Origin: Psychromicrobium xiongbiense
Lineage (GTDB): Bacteria; Actinomycetota; Actinomycetes; Actinomycetales; Micrococcaceae
DNA: 64,000 bases
Assembly (NCBI RefSeq): GCF_030271165.1
Contig: NZ_JASSZH010000009.1
Coordinates: 1 to 64,000, forward strand
Reading direction: 5' to 3'
Of this stretch, positions 7,599 to 18,277 are shown one piece after another (positions within the stretch are counted from its first letter, which is position 1; the number at the start of each line of letters is the position of its first letter). Made by a program: the position numbers and the translations under genes. The notes under the pieces are model-generated. The model was not told where the DNA came from and did not search any database. It saw only the letters and a program-made list of their open reading frames with translations.

Positions 7599-9599
7599 TC
7601 AGCGATACCCGGCCAGCGCAGCCTCGCACCAGGCGCGCGCCACCTCCACGTCCGATGCCGGTTCCAGAAGCCGGATGGCACCGCCGGACTGAGCGAGGAG
7701 CTGCGGCAGCCAGGTGGTGGAGCCCACCCGGAACCAGGCCAGGGTGCTCCACCGTCCACCTTCCGGCAATTCCTGGACCCGGTCCGCCTCGTAATAGTCC
7801 ACGACCCATTTCGCGGATGGTTCCAGCAGTACGCTGACCTCGACATCGCTGGCCTGCGAAGCAAAAATGCGTTCCGGAAAGCTGGTCCGGACGGCCACGG
7901 GCTCCGGACTGCTGTGTACAGGAGCCGCGGAAAGAATCCTGTCCACCCGGAACATGCGTTCTGCCTCGGCGCTATGGCACCACGCCTGGATGTACCAGGC
8001 ATCGTTCTGCGAAAACACCCGCTGCGGGTCAACCACGCGTTCGGTCACCTCATCCCGGTGAGGGACCAGATAACGCAGCTGCAGCGCGGTGCCCGTCCGG
8101 ATCGCCTCATGGAGCACCGGCAGCAATTCAGCGTTGCGTGGTGGTTCCCACTGGACGCTCACCGCCCCGCTGAGCAGACCCGCGGCCTCCCCCGCCGCTG
8201 CGCTGATCTTGGACATCGCGGTCCGGACCGCCGAATCGTCGGCCACATCCGGGAGGGTTCCGAGGGCTTCCAGGCCCACCAACAGGGCCGCGGCCTCGTC
8301 CAGGGAGAATCTGACGGCCTCGGAGAGTTCCTCGGCATCGGCGATGAACACCCTGCCGTCATCCCAGGTGACATCCATCAGATCCCCATGCAACCCACCC
8401 GGCAGACCGCTGACCATGAGCAGGCTCAGATCGGCTTCCACCTGGGAGCGGCTGATGCGGAATTCCTTCGCCAGTTCTTCAACGTGCACTCCGGGATGGT
8501 GGACCAGATAGGGCACCAGATCCACCAGACGGCGGACGTGATCCTGCGCCGTGGTTTTCGGTCGGCGGGCAGCCTTGACGTCCGTAGCCACCTGCAGGTC
8601 CGGCAGCGGCTCGTCCAGCGAGTCGAGCGTGGCCTGAAGCCGGGCCCGGACGGCGGTGGTGACGGACTCCGGCTCGATCACGCGCACCTGCGGGCCCCAG
8701 CCCGCCAGTTCACTGGCAACGCTGAGAGCCGAGCTGTAAGCCAACTCCAGCAGATCCCAGGAAGCACCAGAGAGCTCCACGGTGCCGAGTTCCTGAGCCC
8801 TGGTACGGAGTGCCTGGGCGCGGCCGGGACGCACCGCTACCCGGGCCAGATGCTGTGGCGGCCGGTCCATCCGCTGCAGAACGTCTGCCACCGAGAATCC
8901 TGGAGGTCGCTCGAAGGTTCGCCCGGGCAGCACGCTCACGCCACCGGCGATCCGGGAGAGCCGGAACATCCGCTGCGCATCGCGGTCGACGTCGTGGCCC
9001 ACCACATACCAATGACCGAACTTCTGCCCCAGGCCCCAGGGTTCAAGATGCCGGGGCCGGGGCTGCGGATCGGCCGCGCCCTGATACTGGAAGACGACGG
9101 GCTGGCGCTGGGCCACAGCCGCCAGAAGGTCCTCAAAGGCCGGTTCGCGAGTCGTGATGCGCGGTTCCAGCAGGGGTTCGGCCAGCCCCTCCCCCTCATC
9201 CAGCGGAAGCGCACCCTGGGTTTCGATTTTGCGCACCGCCCGTGCCGCGGCACTGCCGAGCGCCGCCCGCTCCCACAGCCGAGCAGCCAGAGCCAACACT
9301 GCGGCTTCCTCCACGCTGAACTGCAGCTGTGGGAGGCGATACTCCTCCTGCGGAATCCGGTAGGTCGTGGTGGCCGGGTCATCCTCAAACACGCCGTACT
9401 CGGTATGGGATTCCAGCGGAATACCCAGGGCACGCAGATCCGTCTTGTCCCGCTCGAACATCCGCTCAAAGGCCTCGGTGGAGGTCGATTCGCGGTAGGC
9501 CTGAATGTTCTGCCGCAGGAATTCCTTACTCCGACCGTATTTGGTCTCCAACAGGGCGATCAGGACATTGAGCAAGCGTTCGGTGCGTGATGCGGACAC
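7599..9599 (-). CDS. pafBC: PafBC fused WYL-domain DNA-damage regulator
   Basis: A 666-residue protein that joins PafB and PafC, two separate genes in Mycobacterium. The N-terminal half begins with a winged helix-turn-helix (SRTERLLNVLIALLETK) and ends in a WYL domain with GHWYVVGHDVDRDAQRMF near residue 195. The second half repeats this: HTH (PGVHVEELAKEFRISRSQVE, about 380) and a WYL domain with DAWYIQAW near 555. Natural PafBC fusions are known in Arthrobacter, where the protein activates LexA/RecA-independent DNA-damage genes; the WYL domain is thought to sense a nucleic-acid ligand. It sits next to pafA as in relatives. The role is family knowledge; the fusion is seen directly. Confidence 0.93.
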   Translation of the reverse strand: MSASRTERLLNVLIALLETKYGRSKEFLRQNIQAYRESTSTEAFERMFERDKTDLRALGIPLESHTEYGVFEDDPATTTYRIPQEEYRLPQLQFSVEEAAVLALAARLWERAALGSAAARAVRKIETQGALPLDEGEGLAEPLLEPRITTREPAFEDLLAAVAQRQPVVFQYQGAADPQPRPRHLEPWGLGQKFGHWYVVGHDVDRDAQRMFRLSRIAGGVSVLPGRTFERPPGFSVADVLQRMDRPPQHLARVAVRPGRAQALRTRAQELGTVELSGASWDLLELAYSSALSVASELAGWGPQVRVIEPESVTTAVRARLQATLDSLDEPLPDLQVATDVKAARRPKTTAQDHVRRLVDLVPYLVHHPGVHVEELAKEFRISRSQVEADLSLLMVSGLPGGLHGDLMDVTWDDGRVFIADAEELSEAVRFSLDEAAALLVGLEALGTLPDVADDSAVRTAMSKISAAAGEAAGLLSGAVSVQWEPPRNAELLPVLHEAIRTGTALQLRYLVPHRDEVTERVVDPQRVFSQNDAWYIQAWCHSAEAERMFRVDRILSAAPVHSSPEPVAVRTSFPERIFASQASDVEVSVLLEPSAKWVVDYYEADRVQELPEGGRWSTLAWFRVGSTTWLPQLLAQSGGAIRLLEPASDVEVARAWCEAALAGYR

Positions 9600-9619
9600 C
9601 CGGCAACCTCTCGAAGGAT

Positions 9620-10015
9620 TTAGCGGATGGAAACGAGATCAACGACGAAGATGAGCGCCTCATTCGGGCCGATGGCCGCGCCGGCGCCACGCTCTCCGTA
9701 CGCCATCGAGGAGGGGATCTCCAGGCGACGACGCCCGCCGACCTTCATGCCGAGCAGGCCCTGATCCCAGCCCTGGATGACCTGGCCGATGCCGGCCGTG
9801 AACTCGAGCGGCTCGCCCCGGCCCCAGGAGGAATCGAATTCTTCGCCGGTGGAGAAGGCCACGCCGACGTAGTGGGCAGCGATCTTGGAGCCGGGAACCA
9901 CCTCCGGGCCGCCGCCGACGATCAGATCCTCGATGACCAGGTCCTCGGGAACCGCGTGGTCCGGGAAGTCGATCTCCGGCTTGGTGCGGTCGTAGTCACG
10001 TTGTCCAAAAGACAT
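9620..10015 (-). CDS. FKBP-type peptidyl-prolyl isomerase, cytoplasmic
   Basis: A 131-residue single-domain FKBP without signal peptide. The binding-pocket pattern is clear: HYVGVAFSTGEEFDSSW (residues about 48-64), then FTAGIGQVIQGWDQGLLGMKVGGRR and IPSSMAYGERGAG. It should catalyse prolyl cis-trans isomerisation in the cytoplasm. It is 57 bases downstream of the lipoprotein FKBP and 20 bases upstream of pafBC, all on one strand. Two FKBPs between pafA and pafBC are part of the local gene order; a link to proteasome function is not shown by the sequence. Confidence 0.92.
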   Translation of the reverse strand: MSFGQRDYDRTKPEIDFPDHAVPEDLVIEDLIVGGGPEVVPGSKIAAHYVGVAFSTGEEFDSSWGRGEPLEFTAGIGQVIQGWDQGLLGMKVGGRRRLEIPSSMAYGERGAGAAIGPNEALIFVVDLVSIR

Positions 10016-10072
10016 GTTGTCTGCTTTCTCTGGAACGGATTTCTTTGACAGGTTGGGCGTGTGGGGGCCTGC

Positions 10073-11026
10073 TCAGGCCTTTGAGGTGATCTTCACGACA
10101 AAGACGAGCGGTCCGGCAGGCTGGCCATTGCTCGGCGTGGAACCGTAGGCCAGGTCGGCCGGGATCACCAGCAGGACGGTGGAACCGACCCGCTGCCCGA
10201 CCAGTCCATAGGTCCAGCCCTTGATCACCTGGCTGAGCGAGAAATTGAATGGCGTCGGCTTACCGTAGGAGGTGTCGAACTGCTTGCCGTCCGCCCAGGT
10301 CCAGCCGGTGTAGTAGGCATTGACCTTATTCGAGGCCTGCACCGGATCGCCCGTACTGTCTTTGAGCACCTTGACCACCAGCGAGGTGGGAGCATCCACG
10401 GCCGGGATCTTGACGCTCGGCGTGCCCTTGTCATCAAAGGTCACCTGAGGCAGTTTTCCGGCGGCATCGAGCTGGTTGACCTGGTCGGTGGGCATCAGGA
10501 TGTCCTTGGCCGACTCCAGGTAGAAGGCGCCGACGGCGGCCGGCTGGGTCTGTCCGTTGGCGGATTGAGCGGGAGCGCCGAACAGCACGTAGGTTCCTAC
10601 CTTGGCACCGACGAAAAGGCTGTAAAACAGCGGGGCGTTCTGCTGCACATCGCTGTTGAGCACCACGACATCGCCACTGGCTGCTGAGAAGGTTTCGCCC
10701 AGCGCGGTGCCGTCTGAAGCCTGAACCGCCACCTGGCGCAGCGTGACCTGCTGCCCGCCCTTGATCACCGCGCCGGTGCCCTCCACCGCGATTTTGGCGG
10801 CAGCTTTGTCGATGGCCAGCGGCTTGGGAAAGTCCAGCGTCGGCGCTTGTCCAGCGGCTGCGGGGGTCAGTTTCACATCCTTGAGCAGATCCGCATTCGC
10901 GGCCGGAACGCTGGCCGAGGCCGCAGCAGTGCTGCTGGAGGAGCTTGCGCTGGAGCCATTCCCGCAGGCCGCCAGCAGGAGGGCCAGGGGAATCAGGATG
11001 GCCGCAAGGGCACGGGATCGTCGCAC
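10073..11026 (-). CDS. Secreted FKBP-type peptidyl-prolyl isomerase lipoprotein
   Basis: About 317 residues if the GTG at 11026 is used. That start gives a textbook lipoprotein signal (RRSR, a hydrophobic core, lipobox LLAAC) and has GAAGAGAG five bases upstream; the frame stays open to an ATG at 11077, which has no ribosome site. A Ser/Ala-rich linker follows the lipid-anchored Cys. The C-terminal FKBP domain holds YYTGWTWADGKQFDTSYG and IPADLAYGSTPSNG; an earlier, degenerate FKBP-like half (GTGAVIKGGQQVTLRQ) suggests a tandem duplication. It should act as a prolyl isomerase or chaperone on the outer face of the membrane. It lies between pafA and the second FKBP gene. Confidence 0.85.
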   Translation of the reverse strand: MRRSRALAAILIPLALLLAACGNGSSASSSSSTAAASASVPAANADLLKDVKLTPAAAGQAPTLDFPKPLAIDKAAAKIAVEGTGAVIKGGQQVTLRQVAVQASDGTALGETFSAASGDVVVLNSDVQQNAPLFYSLFVGAKVGTYVLFGAPAQSANGQTQPAAVGAFYLESAKDILMPTDQVNQLDAAGKLPQVTFDDKGTPSVKIPAVDAPTSLVVKVLKDSTGDPVQASNKVNAYYTGWTWADGKQFDTSYGKPTPFNFSLSQVIKGWTYGLVGQRVGSTVLLVIPADLAYGSTPSNGQPAGPLVFVVKITSKA

Positions 11027-11164
11027 AGGAACTCTCTTCGGTGGGATGTGTTGTGCGGTCAGCGGGCCAGGTGCCATGACCGAAACAGAACGCTTGCCAT
11101 TCTAACGGCTGGGCCTGAGAGAGGCAGAACCCGCCGCAGTCCGCCAGTTCCTCAGATCCGTCCC

Positions 11165-12604
11165 TCAGATCAGGGCGCCCCGGCCGCTGTTCGCGGCGGC
11201 CCCCTCACCGAGGCTGGCGATCAGGGCGTCGACGCGCTCGTCCTCGGCCAGGAAGGGATCCTTACACAGCACGGTCTGGTGGGCGTCATCGTTAACCTTC
11301 AGGTGGACCCAGTCCACGGTGTAGTCCCGTCCGGCAGCCTGAGCCGCCTGAACGAAGCGGCCGCGCAGGGCCGCCCGGGTGGTACCCGGCGCATGATGCA
11401 CGGCCTGGTTCACGGCGGCATCGTCGATCACCCGGGCCACACGCCCCTTGGCCACCAGAAGGGAGTAGAGACCCCGTCCGGGCGCGATGTCGTGATAGGT
11501 CAGGTCGAGCTGAGCCAGCCGTGGCGAGTCCAGCGGCAGATCATGGGCACGCTGGTAGTCGTCCAGGAGTCGCTTTTTGATCGCCCAGTCGATCTCCGTG
11601 TCGATGCTGCGGTGATCCTGACTCTCGATGGCGGTCAGCGTTCGCTGCCAGAGGTCGAGCATTCTTGGCACCAGAGAATGATGTGCGCCTTCACGGTCCA
11701 CAAAAGCACTCGCCTTGGCCAGATACTCTCCCTGGATCTCCAGCGCCGTCATCACCTTCCCGTTCGCCAGAGTCAGCGGCACCCGGCCGGTCAGATCCGC
11801 GGAGATCTCCCGGATGCTCCGGATCGGGTTCTCCAGCCGGAGGTCATGCAGAATCTGCCCTGCCTCCAGCATCCGCAACACCAGATCGACGCTGCCGACC
11901 TTGAGCATCGTGGTGGTCTCCGACATGGTCGAATCCCCCACAATGACGTGCAGCCGGCGGAAGAACTCGGCATCGGCATGCGGCTCATCCCGGGTGTTGA
12001 TGATGGGCCGGGAGCGGGTGGTGGCGGAAGAGAGGCCTTCCCAGATGTGCTCTGCTCGCTGCGAGAGGGAATAGTGGGGCTTTCCCGGGGTTCCGACTGG
12101 CGAACCCGATGTTGCAGCGCCGGTGTGCAGCTTCCCCGCCCCGGCGATGAGCTGACGGGTCACCAGGAACGGGATCAGGGCATCGGCGAGCCTGGCGAAT
12201 TCACCACGGCGCGGAATGAGGTAGTTCTCGTGGCTGCCGTAGGAGTTACCGGCGGAATCGGTGTTGTTCTTGAACAGATAGATGCTGCCCGCAAAGCCTT
12301 CAGCGCGCAGTCGCTTTTCCGCATCCAGAGCCAGCTCATGGAGAATCACCTCACCGGCCCGGTCCTGGGCGATCAGCTGGGCCAGCCCATCACATTCGGC
12401 GGTCGCATACTCGGGGTGTGAACCGACGTCCAGATAGAGGCGGGACCCGTTGGCCAGGAACACATTGGAGCTACGCCCCCAGCTGACCACCCTTCGAAAG
12501 AGATAGCGGGCCACCTCCTCCGGTGCGAGTCGGCGCGTAGTGCCTCCCGGGTTGGACAGGGCGAGGCCGAATTCGGTTTCCAGCCCAAAGATCCTGCGGT
12601 CCAT
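11165..12604 (-). CDS. pafA: Pup-protein ligase PafA
   Basis: A 479-residue member of the carboxylate-amine ligase (glutamine synthetase-like) fold. It joins the C-terminal glutamate of deamidated Pup to substrate lysines using [13 protein letters not shown] opens the protein; the metal-binding Glu residues in that motif and [10 protein letters not shown] (near 62) are typical, as are [17 protein letters not shown] and [13 protein letters not shown]. The 479-residue length separates it from the longer Dop encoded upstream, which shares the same motifs. Only 17 bases separate it from prcA. The start [13 protein letters not shown] matches family convention. Confidence is high. Confidence 0.97.
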   Translation of the reverse strand: MDRRIFGLETEFGLALSNPGGTTRRLAPEEVARYLFRRVVSWGRSSNVFLANGSRLYLDVGSHPEYATAECDGLAQLIAQDRAGEVILHELALDAEKRLRAEGFAGSIYLFKNNTDSAGNSYGSHENYLIPRRGEFARLADALIPFLVTRQLIAGAGKLHTGAATSGSPVGTPGKPHYSLSQRAEHIWEGLSSATTRSRPIINTRDEPHADAEFFRRLHVIVGDSTMSETTTMLKVGSVDLVLRMLEAGQILHDLRLENPIRSIREISADLTGRVPLTLANGKVMTALEIQGEYLAKASAFVDREGAHHSLVPRMLDLWQRTLTAIESQDHRSIDTEIDWAIKKRLLDDYQRAHDLPLDSPRLAQLDLTYHDIAPGRGLYSLLVAKGRVARVIDDAAVNQAVHHAPGTTRAALRGRFVQAAQAAGRDYTVDWVHLKVNDDAHQTVLCKDPFLAEDERVDALIASLGEGAAANSGRGALI

Positions 12605-12621
12605 GTAGTGTGTCCGTTTCC

Positions 12622-13356
12622 TTAGTCCTGTCGCGGTGCGTCATGGTCGGTGGGGGTGGCCAGGAGCGCTTCCACTTCACCATCATTGAGGCGTCGGAAT
12701 GCCCGGATAGCCCCGCGCCGGGCCTCCGAGTCCCGATCCAGCAGGGCAACCTCCAGCTTGGCAGCGGGCAGATCCACCGTCGCCTCTCCGCCCGCCGGGA
12801 GCGCATGGACCGCCAACCGGACGGCATCGTCCAGGGACAGGCCCGCAGCCCAGCCCTGGGACACCGCCTGACGCACCGATTCCACCTGCCCGCCCATGGC
12901 AATGAAACCTTGCTCATCCGCGATCGAGCCATCAAAGGTCAGCCGGTACAAGTGGTCCTGAGACTGCTCCCGCCCCACCTCTGCGACCACCAGCTCCACT
13001 TCGAAGGGCTTCTGCTCCGCGGTGAAAACGGCCCCCAGGCTCTGGGCGTAGACGCTGGCCAGTCCGCGCGCCGTGACATCCTGCCGGTCATAGGAATAGC
13101 CGCGCACATCCGCGTAACGCACCCCGGCCTGGCGCAGAGACTCGAACTCGTTGTATTTGCCCACCGCGGCAAAGGCGATCTTGTCGTAGATCTCGCCGAT
13201 CTTGCGCAATGAGGGTGAGGGATTCTCTGCGATAAGCGCGATGCCGTCGCGGAAGGAAAGCACCACCACGGAACGTCCCCGGGCAATGCCCTTGCGGGCA
13301 AAGTCGGCGCGGTCCTTCATCACCTGTTCCGGGGAAACGTAGAACTGCTGCGTCAT
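12622..13356 (-). CDS. prcA: 20S proteasome alpha subunit PrcA
   Basis: A 244-residue Ntn-hydrolase-fold subunit forming the outer rings of the 20S core. The N-terminus ([23 protein letters not shown]) is the gating segment, followed by [19 protein letters not shown]. Unlike PrcB it has no catalytic Thr and no propeptide. It contacts the C-terminal tyrosine motif of the ARC ATPase encoded upstream. The gene sits 54 bases after prcB and 17 before pafA, consistent with a single transcript. The length matches other actinobacterial alpha subunits. Confidence 0.96.
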   Translation of the reverse strand: MTQQFYVSPEQVMKDRADFARKGIARGRSVVVLSFRDGIALIAENPSPSLRKIGEIYDKIAFAAVGKYNEFESLRQAGVRYADVRGYSYDRQDVTARGLASVYAQSLGAVFTAEQKPFEVELVVAEVGREQSQDHLYRLTFDGSIADEQGFIAMGGQVESVRQAVSQGWAAGLSLDDAVRLAVHALPAGGEATVDLPAAKLEVALLDRDSEARRGAIRAFRRLNDGEVEALLATPTDHDAPRQD

Positions 13357-13410
13357 GGTTGTCGTCCTCCGGTTGTCGGTCTGCCCTGTGAAATTCTGTC
13401 TGGCGGGTGT

Positions 13411-14253
13411 TCAGGCCTCGCGGCGCAAGGCGCTGCGTTCAGCCAGAAGCTCGTCGACCTTGAGCGCCAGCTCGTCATCGCCGATCCGCCGTGCACCCTG
13501 AGCATCCACGACGTACACCACCGGCCAGAGCCGACGCACCGAGTCCGGGCCGCCAGTGGCCGAGTCGTCATCCGCCGCGTCGTAGAGCGAGGCGAGGGCA
13601 ACGGAAACTGCCTCGGCATCGCTGAGCTCAGGTCGCCATAGCTTCTTCAGTGAGCCGCGGGCAAAAACCGAACCGGAACCCACGCTGTGATGTTCCAGTT
13701 CTTCATAGCGCCCACCGGTCACGTCATAGCTGAACAAGCGGCCCACTCCGGTGGCCACGTCGAAGCCCGCGAACAGCGGCACCACTGCCAGCCCCTGCAG
13801 CGCCATCGGCAGATTGCCGCGCACCATGGCCCCGAGCCGATTGGCTTTGCCTTCCAGCGACAGGGCCGCACCCTCAATTTTTTCGTAATGTTCCAGTTCC
13901 ACCTGGAAAAGCTTGGTCATGTCGATGGCCAGCCCCGCGGTGCCAGCAATCCCCAGCACCGAGTATCGATCCGCCGGGAACACCTTCTCCATCCGGCGGC
14001 TGGCGATCATTGTGCCCATGGTGGCCCGCCGATCCCCCGCCATCAGCACGCCTCCGGCATAGGTGAGCGCCACAATCGTCGTGGCATGCGGCAACGGCAG
14101 TGTCCCGGCTGCTATCGAGGGAAGGCTCTGCTGGTACGGCAGCAGCTCCGGCCGCGTCTGGGCCAGATGCTCGGTGAAGGAAGATGTCGCTTCGGCGGCC
14201 ATCCCGCGCACCACGAATCCGCCATCGCCCCCGCTGCGCAACGACTCAACCAT
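13411..14253 (-). CDS. prcB: 20S proteasome beta subunit PrcB
   Basis: A 280-residue precursor of the catalytic subunit. The propeptide is residues 1-57; autocleavage at HA/TTIVAL would expose Thr58 as the N-terminal nucleophile. AGDRRATMG and a Lys in MEKVF supply the remaining catalytic environment. The propeptide (with [16 protein letters not shown]) has the length usual in actinobacteria and prevents early activation during assembly. The gene begins 5 bases after the pup stop codon, so the two are translated in close succession. Assembly with PrcA gives the proteasome core. Confidence 0.97.
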   Translation of the reverse strand: MVESLRSGGDGGFVVRGMAAEATSSFTEHLAQTRPELLPYQQSLPSIAAGTLPLPHATTIVALTYAGGVLMAGDRRATMGTMIASRRMEKVFPADRYSVLGIAGTAGLAIDMTKLFQVELEHYEKIEGAALSLEGKANRLGAMVRGNLPMALQGLAVVPLFAGFDVATGVGRLFSYDVTGGRYEELEHHSVGSGSVFARGSLKKLWRPELSDAEAVSVALASLYDAADDDSATGGPDSVRRLWPVVYVVDAQGARRIGDDELALKVDELLAERSALRREA

Positions 14254-14258
14254 GGCGC

Positions 14259-14486
14259 TTACTGGCCACCCTTCTGGACGAAGCCGCGGACGAACTCCTC
14301 CGCATTGGATTCCAGGACGCCATCGATCTCCGCCAGCAGATCATCCACTCCAGCGGTCTGGGCCTGAGCCTGCGTGGCATCAGGAGTCGGCGCAGGAAGA
14401 TCGTCGATCACCTCGTCCTCGTGCTGACCTTGCTGAGAGGACGCCCCGCTGGACTGCGCCTGGCTGAATTGGTCCTGACCGGCCAT
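14259..14486 (-). CDS. pup: Prokaryotic ubiquitin-like protein Pup
   Basis: A 75-residue, intrinsically disordered, Gln- and Asp/Glu-rich protein. The C-terminal half ([20 protein letters not shown]) is the helix-forming segment that docks on the ARC coiled coil. It ends FVQKGGQ: the last residue is Gln, so Dop must deamidate it to Glu before PafA can attach it, unlike species whose Pup already ends in Glu. It precedes prcB by 5 bases and is downstream of dop. Confidence 0.97.
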   Translation of the reverse strand: MAGQDQFSQAQSSGASSQQGQHEDEVIDDLPAPTPDATQAQAQTAGVDDLLAEIDGVLESNAEEFVRGFVQKGGQ

Positions 14487-14617
14487 CTGTTGCTCCTTCG
14501 TCGTCCGCCCGTGCTTTCAGGGCTTCTTCCACCATCCTGCCACTTTTCGGCATTTCAGTTTCTGCCGGGATTCTTGCCGGCCAGCTCAGTCAGTGGCCAG
14601 CTCGGTCTTTGCCCAGC

Positions 14618-16360
14618 TCAGTCACCGAGCAGGCGGGAGACGAATTCTTCGACCTCCAGCTGTGCGTCGAACAGCTCGCCGGTCAGCGCCCTGGTCCCGC
14701 GTAGCGGTTCACGCGTCGGAATCTTCTGCACCCGGCGTCGCCCGGCCAGTTCCACCACCACCGAATCCCAGGATGCGCCCACCACATGGGCGCCGAACTG
14801 CCGGATGAACTGGCCGCGGAAATACGCACGGGTGTCCTCCGGTGGGTTCAGCACCGCGGCCTCAATCCACGATGGCGGAACAAGGGTGGCCAGCGCGCCT
14901 CGCGTCTGCAGCCGGTTGGCCAGCCCCTTGTCCAGCCGGACATCGGCCCACTGGAGGTCAATCAGGGCCAGGCGCGGATCTGACCACTCCAGATGATCAC
15001 GCTCGCGGTACTGCTGCAGCAGACCGAGCTTGGCTGCCCATTCGACCGATCCGGCCACCGCAGCCGGCCCGGTCGCCAGACCCTCAAGAGTCTGGGCCCA
15101 GTGTCGCAGCACAGCTTCGGTCTGTTGGTCGGAGTCCGGCGCACTGGCCTGCCGGGCTACTTCCCAGTACATCCATTGCACGTCCAGGGCGCTGACGCGC
15201 CGCCCATCGTTCAGCCGGTATCGATGGCTCAAGCCGACGTCGTGACTGACGGTATGCAGGGCATCCACCGGGTCCGGGAACTCCAGCCGGGGCGCGAGCC
15301 CCCGTTCGATCAGGCCGAGCACCAGCGCCGTGCTGCCGAATTTGAGGAAGTGCGAGACCTGGGAGAGATTGGCGTCACCGACAATGACGTGCAGACGGCG
15401 ATACTTCTCAGCCACCGCATGCGGCTCATCGCGGGTATTGATGATGGGTCGTCGGATCGTGGTTTCCAGGCCAACTTCTGCCTCGAAGAAGTCGGCGCGC
15501 TGGCTGATCTGAAAGCCTGGCGTGCTGCCGTCCTGGCCCAGGCCCACCCTGCCGGAACCACAGATGAGCGGGCGGGTGACAAAGAACGGTGTCAGCCCGG
15601 TCACCAGGTCCCGGAACGGCACCGCCCGGGGCACCAGATAGTTCTCATGACTGCCGTAGGAAGCGCCCTTGCCGTCGGTGTTGTTCTTGTACAACTGAAC
15701 GGCAGGGAGCAGGGCGTCCTCGCTGGATTCGGTAGAGCCCCCGACGTTCAGCACCTGCTGCCTGCGACGGTCAATATCATCGACGATCTGCCGAGCCACC
15801 ACATCGCCAGCGAAATCCCAGATCAGCGCTGCCTGCGGGCCGATCACTTCGGGTGAGGAGTATTCGGGGTGCGCATGATCAACATAGAGCCGTGCGCCAT
15901 TGCCCAACACCATGTTGCTCACCCGGGGCGGTGGTTCCACCGGATCTGCGGTATCCAGTGCCTGCCAGTCACTGAGCGCCACGCCGGCCGCTGTCAGAAT
16001 CGACTCTGCTCCGCCCAGCGCACCCCAGGGACGGTCTGCGAACCGGTCCGCATCGGTCAGCTGTGAGGGATGTGCGGCCGATCGGTCAAGCGTCCAGCCG
16101 CGCGCGTCGGCCAGCGGCTGCTCGTCGGTGTAATCCCAGCGCGTCTCCGCCCCACCGGCTGCGTGTTCGGCCGCGAGCAGGGCGTAGGCGTGCACCACCT
16201 GGGTGGAGAGCCAAGTGGCATTGCAGCCTGGCTCTGCCGGAGCATGAATCCCGTACTCCGTTTCGGAGCCCATCACCCGCCGGACGTTCAGCGGACCGGA
16301 GTCCGTAGAACATCCGGCTGTGTCGCGGGCAGGTGTCGGATCGGCTGGAACTGGGCTCAT
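14618..16360 (-). CDS. dop: Pup deamidase/depupylase Dop
   Basis: A 580-residue paralogue of PafA. It converts the C-terminal Gln of Pup to Glu and removes Pup from conjugates. GSETEYGI is at residues 31-38, with [27 protein letters not shown] and [13 protein letters not shown] following. About 29 residues precede the conserved start, longer than most Dop proteins; the ATG at 16360 is kept because it overlaps the ARC stop in an ATGA arrangement, pointing to coupled translation. A shorter start near residue 30 is possible. About 130 bases separate it from pup, the widest gap in the core cluster. Confidence 0.95.
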   Translation of the reverse strand: MSPVPADPTPARDTAGCSTDSGPLNVRRVMGSETEYGIHAPAEPGCNATWLSTQVVHAYALLAAEHAAGGAETRWDYTDEQPLADARGWTLDRSAAHPSQLTDADRFADRPWGALGGAESILTAAGVALSDWQALDTADPVEPPPRVSNMVLGNGARLYVDHAHPEYSSPEVIGPQAALIWDFAGDVVARQIVDDIDRRRQQVLNVGGSTESSEDALLPAVQLYKNNTDGKGASYGSHENYLVPRAVPFRDLVTGLTPFFVTRPLICGSGRVGLGQDGSTPGFQISQRADFFEAEVGLETTIRRPIINTRDEPHAVAEKYRRLHVIVGDANLSQVSHFLKFGSTALVLGLIERGLAPRLEFPDPVDALHTVSHDVGLSHRYRLNDGRRVSALDVQWMYWEVARQASAPDSDQQTEAVLRHWAQTLEGLATGPAAVAGSVEWAAKLGLLQQYRERDHLEWSDPRLALIDLQWADVRLDKGLANRLQTRGALATLVPPSWIEAAVLNPPEDTRAYFRGQFIRQFGAHVVGASWDSVVVELAGRRRVQKIPTREPLRGTRALTGELFDAQLEVEEFVSRLLGD

Positions 16361-18162
16361 AGATACTGGCCAGTATTGAGCGTCGCCTCCAGGGTCCGCC
16401 CTGGTTCCTGACCGGCTTTGCCCTGGACGATGGTCCGGATGTAGGTGATCCGCTCGCCCTTCTTACCGGAGATCCGCGCCCAGTCATCCGGGTTCGTGGT
16501 GTTGGGCATATCCTCGTGTTCCCGGAATTCATCTGCGACTGCCCGCAGGAAATGCTCGATCCGGATGCCTTTCTGTCCCGAGGTCAGCAGATCCTTGATG
16601 GCGTATTTCTTGGCCCGGTCCACGACGTTCTGGATCACTGCGCCGGAGGCGAAGTCCTTGAAGTAGAGGATCTCCGTGTCGCCGTTGGCGTAGGTGACTT
16701 CCAGGAACTCATTGGAGGTGTCGGTCGCGTACATCTGTTCCACGGTGCGCTGGATCATCGCCTGCACCGTCGCGGCCGTATCGCCATCGTGAGCAGCCAG
16801 ATCGTCGGCGTGCAAGGGGAGTTCCTCGGTGACGTACTTGGCGAAAATATCGGCAGCTGCCTCGGCATCGGGCCGGTGGATCTTGACCTTCACATCGAGC
16901 CGTCCTGGGCGCAGGATCGCCGGGTCGATCATGTCCTCCCGGTTGGACGCGCCGATCACGATGACGTTGTCCAGCCGCTCGACGCCGTCGATCTCGCTGA
17001 GCAGCTGGGGAACGATGGTGGTCTCCACATCGGAGGACACACCGGTGCCGCGGGTCCGGAAGAGCGAGTCCATCTCATCGAAGAACACCACCACGGCGCT
17101 GCCATCAGAGGCCTTCTCCCGTGCCCGGGCGAAGATCAGCCGGATCTGGCGTTCGGTCTCCCCCACGTATTTGTCCAGCAGCTCCGGACCTTTGATGTTG
17201 AGGAAGTAGGACTTCTGCGCGCCAGGCTTCTGTCCCGACTGTTGCAGTCGCTCGGCGGCCCGGGCGGCCAGCGAGTTGGCCACCGCCTTGGCGATCAGGG
17301 TCTTGCCGCAGCCGGGTGGGCCGTAGAGCAGGATCCCCTTGGGCGGTTTGAGCCCGTGCTCCCGGTAGAGATCAGGGTGCAGGAACGGCAGTTCGACGGC
17401 GTCACGGATCTGTTCGATCTGCGGGCCCAGTCCGCCAATGTCCTGATAGGAGATATCGGGGACTTCTTCCAGAATGAGGTTCTCCACCTCGGAACGGGGC
17501 ACTTTCTCCAGGGCGTAGCCGGTGCGTCCGTCCAGGGCGAGCGCATCACCGACCCGGATTTTCTGGTGCAGCAGCGCCCCGGACAGCCGGACTACACGCT
17601 GTTCATCGGAGCGCCCGACGACGAGTGCCCGGTCCTCGCCCAGCAACTCCTTGACCGTCACGATCTCGCCGATGCGCTCGAATCCCAGACCCGCCACGAT
17701 GGTCAGCGATTCATTCAGCAGCACTTCCTGGCCCGGCGCGAGCGTCTCCAGAGCAACCAGCGGGCTCAGGCCAACACGCATCTTCCGGCCCTGATAGGCG
17801 ATGTCCACAGACTCCTCGATCAACGCCACGCCACGGCCGGCCACGCCGTCGGTCTGCTCCGAACCCACTGTGCGCCGGGGGTTCAGCTTCACCACCGTGG
17901 CAAAGTTGTACGGCGGCTGGCCTTCTTTCTCCAGAGCAGTCTTGAGCCGCAGGATCTCAGACTTGGCAGCCTCAAGCACCGCGGTGAGTTTGGTGTTGTT
18001 CCGCGAGGCACTGGCCAGTTGGGAATCAAGGCGCCGCAATTTGTCCCGCAACACGGCGAGCTGGCGTTCCTGTGCCGCGTAGTCGCGGTCACTCGGTCCC
18101 TGACCGAAGCCTGCAGGAACAGGCGGCAGGCCCGGCAACGGATTGGAGGGGACGTCGGTCAT
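16357..18162 (-). CDS. arc: Proteasome-associated AAA ATPase ARC/Mpa
   Basis: About 601 residues from the ATG at 18162, which has AAGGAG nine bases upstream; the frame continues further but without homology. An N-terminal coiled coil (residues about 28-80) binds Pup; the OB domains follow, then one AAA module with Walker A GPPGCGKT (about 279) and Walker [12 protein letters not shown] (about 357). The protein ends GQYL, with the penultimate tyrosine that docks into the PrcA ring and opens the gate. It unfolds pupylated proteins into the core. It is translationally coupled to dop. Confidence 0.96.
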   Translation of the reverse strand: MTDVPSNPLPGLPPVPAGFGQGPSDRDYAAQERQLAVLRDKLRRLDSQLASASRNNTKLTAVLEAAKSEILRLKTALEKEGQPPYNFATVVKLNPRRTVGSEQTDGVAGRGVALIEESVDIAYQGRKMRVGLSPLVALETLAPGQEVLLNESLTIVAGLGFERIGEIVTVKELLGEDRALVVGRSDEQRVVRLSGALLHQKIRVGDALALDGRTGYALEKVPRSEVENLILEEVPDISYQDIGGLGPQIEQIRDAVELPFLHPDLYREHGLKPPKGILLYGPPGCGKTLIAKAVANSLAARAAERLQQSGQKPGAQKSYFLNIKGPELLDKYVGETERQIRLIFARAREKASDGSAVVVFFDEMDSLFRTRGTGVSSDVETTIVPQLLSEIDGVERLDNVIVIGASNREDMIDPAILRPGRLDVKVKIHRPDAEAAADIFAKYVTEELPLHADDLAAHDGDTAATVQAMIQRTVEQMYATDTSNEFLEVTYANGDTEILYFKDFASGAVIQNVVDRAKKYAIKDLLTSGQKGIRIEHFLRAVADEFREHEDMPNTTNPDDWARISGKKGERITYIRTIVQGKAGQEPGRTLEATLNTGQYL

Positions 18163-18277
18163 CGGAACAACTCCTTCGCAAGGACGCCAGCGGAGCGAAT
18201 GGCGAGCTCCGTCAGGACGCTTCTTCAAATCTAGCCCACAAACCGGATCCTCCGGTGGGGGTGCGCCGGCTTGTCAC

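Noticed and set aside
7512-9590. 692-residue open frame on the plus strand
   Set aside because: It is the antisense of pafBC in a GC-rich gene; no domain, low-complexity His/Gln/Arg composition.
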